Positions 55,949-62,929 of a stretch of 64,000 bases of DNA are shown here, one piece after another. Source of the stretch: Caldicellulosiruptor hydrothermalis 108 (lineage in GTDB: Bacteria; Bacillota; Thermoanaerobacteria; Caldicellulosiruptorales; Caldicellulosiruptoraceae); the NCBI RefSeq assembly GCF_000166355.1, contig NC_014652.1, forward strand, positions 1,251,001-1,315,000, given 5' to 3'. The notes beneath the pieces are model-generated. The model saw nothing but the letters and a program-made list of their open reading frames with translations, ran no database searches and was not told the DNA's origin. Position numbers and translations under genes: made by a program. Position 1 is the first letter of the stretch. Each line of letters starts with the position of its first letter.

Positions 55949-56542
55949 ATGGTAAAAATAGGTGTGTTGTATAAAAACCTATCGTACAAAGAGATGTTTA
56001 AAAGCGACTTTGTTGATTTTGTAAAAAAAAAGGGTAAAAAAATATTAGAGATAGATTTAGCGAATGAAAAAAATAATGATGAAAAAATTACAGGTTTGCT
56101 TACAGATTTTAATCTTCCCTTCGATTATATCATTTTTTATTTAGATTGTCCACAAAATGTTATTAAATATTGTGAACTGGTTGTTGTACTTCAGAACGAG
56201 ATTTTAGGTGAGTTGGAAGGCATTTTTGATAAACACCAGAAAATTTTAATCTTTATGGATAACAGCTTACCTATGGTATTAAAAAATGCTTCTTGTAAGG
56301 TTGTTGACATAGGCTTTTCATCCCAAAACACCATAAATATAACTCATCTTGATTATGGCAGTGACAACAAGGTAAGCCTGAGCCTATTTTTCCAGAGAGC
56401 TGTTGAGACCATTGATGGCAATATTATTGCCGAGAAAGAAATAAAAGAAAAAGAAAATCTACAAAAAGAGGAAGAGGGGATATCTGTCTGTGTGATTTCT
56501 GCCACTTTAAAAAGCTTGTGTGGTTTGAATTTGGATGTCTAA
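55949..56542 (+). CDS. Protein of unknown function
   Basis: I do not recognise this 197-residue protein. It begins with an alternating beta-alpha pattern (MVKIGVLYKNLSYKEMF) and contains hydrophobic strands around YIIFYLD and KILIFMDNSLPMVL. A charged Lys/Glu-rich linker near residue 165 leads to a short hydrophobic C-terminus ending in LCGLNLDV. No transmembrane or signal sequence is seen. ATG 55901 is in frame, but GGGGAGA sets ATG 55949. It lies between a wall deacetylase and an SSB-like gene, which does not fix its role. Confidence 0.6.
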   Translation: MVKIGVLYKNLSYKEMFKSDFVDFVKKKGKKILEIDLANEKNNDEKITGLLTDFNLPFDYIIFYLDCPQNVIKYCELVVVLQNEILGELEGIFDKHQKILIFMDNSLPMVLKNASCKVVDIGFSSQNTINITHLDYGSDNKVSLSLFFQRAVETIDGNIIAEKEIKEKENLQKEEEGISVCVISATLKSLCGLNLDV

Positions 56543-56605
56543 AAATTTACCTTTTTGAATAGGATAAAAATAGGTTAAAAAAGTACGAAAGGATGAGTGT
56601 GTGCC

Positions 56606-57250
56606 ATGTCTAAAAATCCTTTAGAAAACAATAGAGTTTACTTATGTGGAAAGGTTGTTACTCCACTTAATTTTAGTCATGAAAGTTTTGGCGAAAGATT
56701 TTTTACATTTAAACTTGAAGTTCCTCGACTTTCTCAACAAAAGGATATCTTAATTGTAACAGTTTCTGATAGACTTTTAATCAATGTAAATCTTGAAGAG
56801 GGAAGCTCGGTAGAGGTAATAGGACAGTTTAGGTCATACAACAATCCTTCAAATGTAGGAAACAGACTCATCTTAACAGTATTTGCAAGGGACATTAAAA
56901 ATGTTGAGAGCATAGACCCTTCAAAGAATATCAATGAGATATTCTTAAATGGATATGTGTGCAAAAAACCTCAGTACCGTACCACGCCTTTAGGAAGGGA
57001 AATAACAGATATTTTGCTTGCTGTAAATAGACTTTATGGAAAGTCAGATTATATTCCCTGTATTGCTTGGGGGAGAAATGCCCGTTTTGCAAGCACATTT
57101 CAAATAGGTGATAACATAAAAATATGGGGAAGAGTACAAAGTAGAGATTATCAAAAGAAATTAGAAGATGGTAGAATAGAAACCAGAACTGCTTACGAAG
57201 TCTCTATATTTAAGCTTGAAAAAGTAGAAAAGAGTGAGAATGTAAGCTAA
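56606..57250 (+). CDS. Tandem OB-fold single-stranded-DNA-binding-like protein
   Basis: About 214 residues forming two SSB-type OB folds (about 8-105 and 110-210). Each begins with an SSB-like strand (NRVYLCGKVVTPL and NEIFLNGYVCKKPQYRTTPLG), and the second shows the typical YIPCIAWGRNARFASTFQIGD and GRVQSRDYQKK blocks. It lacks the acidic DDDIPF tail used by replication SSBs to recruit partners and ends KSENVS instead. It is therefore probably an accessory SSB, not the main one. The start is uncertain: ATG 56606, or GTG 56597 closer to AAAGGATGAG. Confidence 0.72.
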   Translation: MSKNPLENNRVYLCGKVVTPLNFSHESFGERFFTFKLEVPRLSQQKDILIVTVSDRLLINVNLEEGSSVEVIGQFRSYNNPSNVGNRLILTVFARDIKNVESIDPSKNINEIFLNGYVCKKPQYRTTPLGREITDILLAVNRLYGKSDYIPCIAWGRNARFASTFQIGDNIKIWGRVQSRDYQKKLEDGRIETRTAYEVSIFKLEKVEKSENVS

Positions 57251-57325
57251 AGATATGATGTAGATATTATCTTTGAAATATGATAAAATCATAAAAAGTG
57301 ACAAAAGAAAAAAGAGGTGTAGTTG

Positions 57326-57862
57326 TTGAATCTTCCAAATATTCTCACAATTTTAAGATTTATATTGGTACCAGTATTTGCTGCAATATTTCTTTCTCAT
57401 CTGAAGTACAATTATCTGATAGGGCTAAGTATATTTTTATTATCAGGACTCACTGATGTTTTGGATGGTTTTATTGCACGAAGATACAATATGGTTACAC
57501 AATTTGGAAAGCTATTTGACCCGCTTGCAGACAAGTTGATGATACTTACCGTCTTGTGGTGCCTTGTTTTGAAAGAATATATACCTTCATGGGTTTTTTA
57601 TATTGTCCTTGCAAAAGAGATTTTTATGATAGTAGGTTCAGCTCTCTTATATGGGAAGATAAAAATAGTGGTTTCTGCTAATATCTATGGCAAGCTTTCT
57701 ACTTTTTTGTTTTACATAGCCATTGTCTCGTTAATTTTGAGATGGCAGATATCCTTTCTTACACTCATATTGGCTCTAATTTTTGCTATTTTTGCACTTG
57801 TGATGTATGTATCAAAATATGTAAATGAATATAAAAGACTCAAAAGCACCTCCCGTGAATAA
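57326..57862 (+). CDS. pgsA: CDP-diacylglycerol-glycerol-3-phosphate 3-phosphatidyltransferase
   Basis: Membrane enzyme that makes phosphatidylglycerol phosphate, the committed step to anionic lipids. The CDP-alcohol phosphotransferase motif D-x2-DG-x2-AR-x8-G-x3-D-x3-D is complete (DVLDGFIARR...GKLFDPLAD), with about five membrane segments in 178 residues. MNLPNILTILRF is the typical start. AGAGGTG fits TTG 57326, with TTG 57323 as a neighbour. Its last codons form one arm of an inverted repeat reaching the next gene's ribosome site. Confidence 0.95.
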   Translation: MNLPNILTILRFILVPVFAAIFLSHLKYNYLIGLSIFLLSGLTDVLDGFIARRYNMVTQFGKLFDPLADKLMILTVLWCLVLKEYIPSWVFYIVLAKEIFMIVGSALLYGKIKIVVSANIYGKLSTFLFYIAIVSLILRWQISFLTLILALIFAIFALVMYVSKYVNEYKRLKSTSRE

Positions 57863-57904
57863 CTGCATTATAAGTTGGTTAACCTACAAATAGGAGGTGC
57901 TTTT
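57842..57904 (+). promoter_or_regulatory. 12-bp inverted repeat covering the ribosome site of the next gene
   Basis: AAAAGCACCTCC (57842-57853, inside the end of pgsA) is the exact reverse complement of GGAGGTGCTTTT (57893-57904), which contains the AGGAGG of the following gene. Pairing would hide the ribosome site. Followed by weak T content, it might also act as a leaky terminator. Confidence 0.6.
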
Positions 57905-57907
57905 GTT

Positions 57908-58267
57908 ATGAGTGAAAAAACTGAAAAAAGGTATGCAAGCTGGCTAGGTATAATTGTGAGATTTGTTGTTGCTTCTTTTATGATGCTTTTGATGCAGCTC
58001 ATCTACCCCAACTTTGTATTCAGCAATTGGATGATAGGAATAGCTTTAATTGTAGCAATATCTGTGATAACATATATAATTGAGAGAATAACAACACTTT
58101 ATAGAACCCCTATAGGAAGAGGAATAATTGCTTTTTTAGTAACTTTTGCTATTTTGTATTTTGGTAATATGTCAGTACCAGGTATTAAAGTACCCATTAT
58201 AGCTAACTTAATTACCTCTTTTGTTGTAGGGATGTTTGATATATTTTTGCCAGATAGAGTATTTTAG
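57908..58267 (+). CDS. Small four-helix membrane protein (holin-4-like)
   Basis: A 119-residue protein with four hydrophobic segments (about 10-32, 38-58, 72-92 and 95-115) and the end VPGIKVPIIANLITSFVVGMFD. It resembles small phage-holin-4-type membrane proteins common in clostridia; no function is established and there is no phage context. The ribosome site AGGAGGTG (57892-57899) decides for ATG 57908 over the upstream in-frame GTG. That site is the 3' arm of a long inverted repeat with the end of pgsA. Confidence 0.7.
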   Translation: MSEKTEKRYASWLGIIVRFVVASFMMLLMQLIYPNFVFSNWMIGIALIVAISVITYIIERITTLYRTPIGRGIIAFLVTFAILYFGNMSVPGIKVPIIANLITSFVVGMFDIFLPDRVF

Positions 58268-58294
58268 ATTGAAGAGGCAAAGGGGGTCTTCTTT

Positions 58295-59272
58295 TTGGAT
58301 ATAGGAAAGGTACCCGTAGAGATACTGCAGAAGCATGTCTTTAGCAACTTAAGGACCAACAAAAACATCTTGTTGCTTCCTAATATTGGAGAAGATTGTG
58401 CTGCTGTGGATATCGAAGGAGAAATAGCTGTTCTTACCACGGACCCAATTACAGCAGGCGACAATATGAGTGGTTTTTTGTCGGTGGTTGTTGCCTGTAA
58501 CGATTTGGCGGCAGCTGGAGCAGAACCACTTGGGGTACTTACTACTGTGCTTCTTCCTCCCGGAAGTAGTGAGGATGAATTTGCGAAGATATTAACTCAA
58601 ATAAGAGATGCTTGCAATAAATTAAACATCCATCTCTTAGGCGGACATAGCGAAGTGACAACTGCAGTTACAAGACCATTGATTGTTTCAACTGGTTTTG
58701 GAAAGGTAAAAAAAGAGCTTCTTATCCCTACAGGGGGAGCAAAGCCGGGTGATAAAATTGTTATCACAAAAACAATAGGTTTAGAAGGTACTTTTATTTT
58801 ATATAACAAGTATAAAGAAAAACTGAAGGATATATTAAATAGCCACGAAGAAAAAGAAATAGAAAGCTTTGTAGAAAAATTAAGTGTTGTAAAGGAAGGG
58901 ATGATAGCAAGAGAATATGCCTCCAGTATGCATGATATTACAGAAGGCGGACTTTTTGGAGCTATATATGAGGTGTGCAGAGCATCAAGTAAAGGTGCAG
59001 TAATATATGAAGATATGATAAATCTCAGTAGTGCAGTTGAGAAAGTGTGCGCTTTTTTTAATTTAAATCCATATAAGCTTATCTCAAGTGGAAGTATGTT
59101 AATTACAACAAGTAAGGCAGATGAACTTGCAACAAAGCTTTTAGAAAGTGGCATTGAATGCTGCATAGTTGGAGAAATTGTGGAAAAACCAAGTATAGAA
59201 TTTGTTTCTAAAAGCGGAGAAAAAACTTATATAAATGATTTACCAATAGATGAAATATATAAAGTTGTGTAG
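58295..59272 (+). CDS. AIR synthase-related protein (HypE/ThiL/SelD superfamily)
   Basis: A 325-residue ATP-dependent enzyme of the PurM fold. GEDCAAVDIEG and TTDPITAGDN near the start, NDLAAAGAEPLGV and LLGGHSEVT form the ATP/metal site of this superfamily. The C-terminal AIRS_C half contains MHDITEGGLFGAIYEVC. It is closest in pattern to HypE-like proteins of unassigned function, and no hydrogenase maturation genes adjoin. TTG start after AAAGGGGG. It lies just upstream of a two-component pair, possibly in the same transcript. Confidence 0.8.
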   Translation: MDIGKVPVEILQKHVFSNLRTNKNILLLPNIGEDCAAVDIEGEIAVLTTDPITAGDNMSGFLSVVVACNDLAAAGAEPLGVLTTVLLPPGSSEDEFAKILTQIRDACNKLNIHLLGGHSEVTTAVTRPLIVSTGFGKVKKELLIPTGGAKPGDKIVITKTIGLEGTFILYNKYKEKLKDILNSHEEKEIESFVEKLSVVKEGMIAREYASSMHDITEGGLFGAIYEVCRASSKGAVIYEDMINLSSAVEKVCAFFNLNPYKLISSGSMLITTSKADELATKLLESGIECCIVGEIVEKPSIEFVSKSGEKTYINDLPIDEIYKVV

Positions 59273-59290
59273 AGGAGAGGTAGAGATAGG

Positions 59291-59962
59291 ATGAAAATCC
59301 TTGTCATTGATGATGATGTAAAGATATGTGAGGTAATAAAACTCTACTTAGAAAAAGAAGGGTTTGAAGTAGTAGTTGCTCACAATGGTATAGATGGAAT
59401 TGCTATGTTCAAAAATGAAATGCCCGACCTTGTAATACTGGACATTATGCTGCCCAAAAAGGATGGATATGAAGTCTGTAGAGAACTTAGAAAGATTAGT
59501 AACATTCCAATTATAATGCTCACTGCAAAGGGAGAGACATTTGATAAGGTACTTGGATTAGAGTTGGGAGCAGATGACTACATTGTAAAACCGTTTGATC
59601 CAAAAGAACTAATTGCACGAATAAAAGCGGTGCTGAGAAGAACACAGGGTGAAGTCAATGATGAAAAGGTTGTTGTATATCCAAATCTGACAGTAAATCT
59701 CACTACATATGAGGTGAAACTTGAAGATAAAGTAATAGATATGCCGCCGAAAGAGATAGAGCTTTTGTATTTCTTAGCATCACATCCCAACAAAGTGTTC
59801 ACAAGAGAGCAGCTTCTTGACCATATATGGGGTTACAACTTTGTTGGAGACACTCGTACAGTTGATGTACACATCAAAAGAATAAGAGAAAAGATTGAAA
59901 AAGACAAATATCCTTGGAAGATAAAGACTGTATGGGGTGTGGGTTATAAGTTTGAAATTTAG
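59291..59962 (+). CDS. Two-component response regulator, OmpR/WalR-like
   Basis: 223 residues: receiver (DDD at 7-9, phospho-acceptor Asp51 in VILDIMLPKKDG, VKPFDPKE) and winged-helix effector (MPPKEIELLYFLA, DVHIKRIREKI, VWGVGYKFE). The kinase gene follows after 24 bases. With htrA after the kinase, the arrangement recalls envelope-stress systems such as CssRS or WalRK-HtrC. Assignment to one of these is inference. Confidence 0.9.
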   Translation: MKILVIDDDVKICEVIKLYLEKEGFEVVVAHNGIDGIAMFKNEMPDLVILDIMLPKKDGYEVCRELRKISNIPIIMLTAKGETFDKVLGLELGADDYIVKPFDPKELIARIKAVLRRTQGEVNDEKVVVYPNLTVNLTTYEVKLEDKVIDMPPKEIELLYFLASHPNKVFTREQLLDHIWGYNFVGDTRTVDVHIKRIREKIEKDKYPWKIKTVWGVGYKFEI

Positions 59963-59986
59963 GCTTTGTTGAGGAAGTGAAAAGAA

Positions 59987-61390
59987 TTGAAATCTATATA
60001 TTTTAAATTTGTGGTGACATATACAATCATAATTGCAGTTGGATTTTTAATTTTTGGGACAGTGCTCAATAACCTGACAGAAAACTATTTTGTCTCCCAA
60101 AAACAGACTCAGCTTGTTCGTGAAGCTGAGAAAATTGCAACTGGACTTGCGCTTTGGTATATAACAGGGTTTTTGGAACAGGATAGACTTAGGTTTGAGA
60201 TTAGATTTTTGCGGGATTATCTGAATGCTTCAATCCTGCTGATAAATAAAAATGCAAATGTAATATTAAACTCGGATGAACAGGTATATATAGATGATTT
60301 AAATCTGAGAAAGATAAGAGACAAGGTCTTTGAAGGCGAGATTGCTGTAAAAAAGCTTCTTATAGGGGATATGATAAAAAGAGAATATCTTGTGATAGGG
60401 TATCCGGTAGTGATAAATAACCATGTTGTGTCAGGACTTCTTCTTATCACTTCAACAGATGAGATAAGGCAGACATTAAAGATGTATAACAGAATAATTT
60501 GGCTGATTACATTGTTTGAGGTTTTAGTTGTTTTGATAATAACATATGCACTGACTCAAAGGATTATCACTCCCATTAAAAAGCTTGCACAGGCTTCAAG
60601 AAAGATAGCTGAAGGTGATTTTTCGCAAAAAATTCCTATTCCAAACAATAGTGATGACGAGATTAGTGAACTCATCTCATCTTTTAATTATATGACCGAA
60701 AAATTAGAAAATTTAGAGATGATGCGAAAAAGTTTTATTTCTAATGTGTCACATGAGCTCAGGTCTCCTCTTACCTCTATAAGAGGGTTTGTGGAAGGTA
60801 TATTGGATAAGACCATTCCAGATGACAAAAGAGATTTTTATCTGACCCTTGTAAAAGAGGAAGTTATAAAGCTTAACAACTTGATTAATCAACTTTTAGA
60901 ATTGTCAAGACTTGAGTGGGGGAAAATAAATCTTAATTTGAGCGAATTTAAGATTTATTCTGTGATTGCGGAGGAGCTAATTAAGTTTGAAAAGCGAATA
61001 GAAGAAAAAGAAATAGATGTAACTCTGCAAGTGGACGAAGAACTTGTTGTCAAGGCAGATAGGGATTTGATAAGTAGGGTTGTTCACAATCTTCTTGACA
61101 ATGCTATAAAGTATAACAAGGTTGGCGGGAAGATTTATATATATTCTGAAGTAGTAAATGGTAAAGCCTATATAACAATACAGGATACAGGCGTGGGTAT
61201 TCCTGAAAAGCTACAAAAGCTTATCTGGGAAAGGTTTTATAAAGTTGATGAGTCAAGAAGCCTTGAAAATGGAGTTGGGTTAGGGCTTTCAATTGTAAAA
61301 GAGATTATAAAGCTTCATAAACAGAACATCTGGGTTGAAAGCGAGGAAGGTGTTGGATCCAAGTTTACATTTACGCTGGATTTAAAATAA
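59987..61390 (+). CDS. Sensor histidine kinase with HAMP domain
   Basis: 467 residues. Membrane segments at about 7-27 and 165-187 enclose an extracytoplasmic sensor, followed by a HAMP domain (RIITPIKKLAQASRKIAEGDF). The HisKA box has His256 in SNVSHELRSPLTSIRGF, and the HATPase boxes are NLLDNAIKYNK, DTGVGIP, FYKVDES and GVGLGLSIV. There is no PAS domain, unlike the PhoR in this window. TTG start after GAGGAAGTG. It pairs with the adjacent regulator. Confidence 0.92.
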   Translation: MKSIYFKFVVTYTIIIAVGFLIFGTVLNNLTENYFVSQKQTQLVREAEKIATGLALWYITGFLEQDRLRFEIRFLRDYLNASILLINKNANVILNSDEQVYIDDLNLRKIRDKVFEGEIAVKKLLIGDMIKREYLVIGYPVVINNHVVSGLLLITSTDEIRQTLKMYNRIIWLITLFEVLVVLIITYALTQRIITPIKKLAQASRKIAEGDFSQKIPIPNNSDDEISELISSFNYMTEKLENLEMMRKSFISNVSHELRSPLTSIRGFVEGILDKTIPDDKRDFYLTLVKEEVIKLNNLINQLLELSRLEWGKINLNLSEFKIYSVIAEELIKFEKRIEEKEIDVTLQVDEELVVKADRDLISRVVHNLLDNAIKYNKVGGKIYIYSEVVNGKAYITIQDTGVGIPEKLQKLIWERFYKVDESRSLENGVGLGLSIVKEIIKLHKQNIWVESEEGVGSKFTFTLDLK

Positions 61391-61402
61391 TTTTTATTAT
61401 TT

Positions 61403-61420
61403 GTTAACAATTCGTTAATA
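61403..61420 (+). promoter_or_regulatory. Candidate response-regulator site upstream of htrA
   Basis: GTTAACA (61403-61409) and GTTAATA (61414-61420) repeat at 11-base spacing, about 20 bases ahead of a possible -10 TAGAAT (61441-61446). Direct half-sites at this spacing suit an OmpR-family activator, either the adjacent regulator or PhoP. Confidence 0.45.
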
Positions 61421-61481
61421 ATTTTTTCAAAAACAAGGGGTAGAATTATAAGTGAAAAAACAAAGTGAGAGGTGAACAAAG

Positions 61482-62711
61482 ATGACAGATAAATTTGATT
61501 TCGAAACTCCAAACTATCAACCATCTTACAGTCCCATTAATTTTGAGATTCCCAAAACAATAAGAAAGAAAAAGTCAGCAAAAGAGTATATAGTTGCAGG
61601 GCTTGTAGGTGGTTTAATTGGTGCCATTTTAATGTCAATATTTTTCATGGCATATTTTGGTGTTAACTTTAATAACTTTAAAAATGATATTAACTCTACG
61701 TTGAACAGTTTCAACTTGAATAATTCCACTGCCACAGAACCTATTACAAAAACAGTTGTACTCAATTCTGGTAACAGTTCATTTGTGACAGATGTGGCAC
61801 AAAAGGTTGGTCCAGCTGTTGTGGGAATTAAAAACAAAGGAACAGCTTATAACTGGTGGACAGATGAAGAACAGGAAATCACAATAGGTGAGGGCTCTGG
61901 GGTTATAATTAGTAAAGATGGTTATGTTGTGACAAACAACCACGTAGTATCAGGTGCTAAATCTGTCACGGTGATTTTATCAGGTGAAAAGGAAGTGCCG
62001 GCTACAATTGTTGGGACTGATGCTTTGAGTGACATAGCGCTTTTGAAAATTGACCCGAAATATGTAAAGGCTGTTGCTCCACTTGGAGACTCATCAAAAG
62101 TAAAAGTTGGGGAGTTTGTGGTTGCAATAGGAAATCCTCTGGGGCAAGAGTTTGCTGGGACAGTTACATTTGGTGTTGTGAGCGCGGTCAATAGAAAGCT
62201 TGATATGGGAAATGGTATTCAGATTCCACTGATTCAAACTGATGCTGCGATAAACCCAGGTAACAGTGGAGGAGCACTTGTAAATAGCAGTGGTGAGGTT
62301 ATTGGCATCAACACAGCAAAGATTTCTCAAACAGGTGTTGAAGGAATGGGTTTTGCTATACCAATAAACTATGTAAAACCGATTATAAACGATTTGATGA
62401 AGTATAAAAAAGTTTTAAGACCAACTATAGGTATATCTGTTATGGAGTACTACGACAGATCTGGTAATATTATGGGGATGTATATTTCAAGGGTTTATCC
62501 AGGTACAGGTGCAGCAAAAGCTGGTTTAAAAGAAGGAGATATAATTTTGCAGATAGATGGTAAGAAAGTTACTACATTTTCAGATATTCAGTCAATACTT
62601 TCAAATCATAAGATTGGTAACGTAATAACCATAAGAGTTCTGCGGGATGGCCAGACCAAGGACTTCAAAGTGACCTTGGGTACTCCTGTTGATACAACTA
62701 CTAACGACTAA
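61482..62711 (+). CDS. htrA: HtrA/DegP-like serine protease
   Basis: Membrane-anchored quality-control protease facing outside. A cytoplasmic tail of about 35 residues and one membrane segment (about 38-62) precede a trypsin-like domain with His154 (NNHVV), Asp184 (SDIALL) and Ser262 (NPGNSGGAL), then a single PDZ domain (about 310-400). 409 residues. GAGAGGTGAAC precedes the ATG. Its position after a two-component pair suggests control by it. Confidence 0.95.
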   Translation: MTDKFDFETPNYQPSYSPINFEIPKTIRKKKSAKEYIVAGLVGGLIGAILMSIFFMAYFGVNFNNFKNDINSTLNSFNLNNSTATEPITKTVVLNSGNSSFVTDVAQKVGPAVVGIKNKGTAYNWWTDEEQEITIGEGSGVIISKDGYVVTNNHVVSGAKSVTVILSGEKEVPATIVGTDALSDIALLKIDPKYVKAVAPLGDSSKVKVGEFVVAIGNPLGQEFAGTVTFGVVSAVNRKLDMGNGIQIPLIQTDAAINPGNSGGALVNSSGEVIGINTAKISQTGVEGMGFAIPINYVKPIINDLMKYKKVLRPTIGISVMEYYDRSGNIMGMYISRVYPGTGAAKAGLKEGDIILQIDGKKVTTFSDIQSILSNHKIGNVITIRVLRDGQTKDFKVTLGTPVDTTTND

Positions 62712-62734
62712 AATTAATTTCGGAAAGATTTGAT

Positions 62735-62776
62735 CAGGTCACATCTTTTAAAAAAGAGGTGTGACCTGTTTTTTTG
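62735..62776 (+). terminator. Terminator of htrA
   Basis: CAGGTCACATCTTTT (62735-62749) pairs with AAGAGGTGTGACCTG (62754-62768), with wobbles, then TTTTTTTG. Confidence 0.92.
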
Positions 62777-62833
62777 TATATTATCATTCCGAATATTATT
62801 TAAGCGCATTTTAATTTTGTTCACAATTAATTA

Positions 62834-62861
62834 TTGACATAAAGGCTTTTGCTTTGATAAT
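62834..62861 (+). promoter_or_regulatory. Promoter of the purine permease gene
   Basis: TTGACA (62834-62839), 16-base spacer, GATAAT (62856-62861). The leader from about 62868 to 62929 contains competing pairings that can involve the ribosome site. Confidence 0.65.
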
Positions 62862-62929
62862 ATGTACTTGTAGATACCAAACATTCGGATGTTATATTTA
62901 AAAAATGTTCGAAGAAAGGTGGTATATTT

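Noticed and set aside
62789-62914. PurR-type boxes (CCGAATATT, CATTCGGAT, ATGTTCGAA) upstream of the purine permease
   Set aside because: Each is a partial match, and orientation and spacing do not fit the paired PurBox arrangement.
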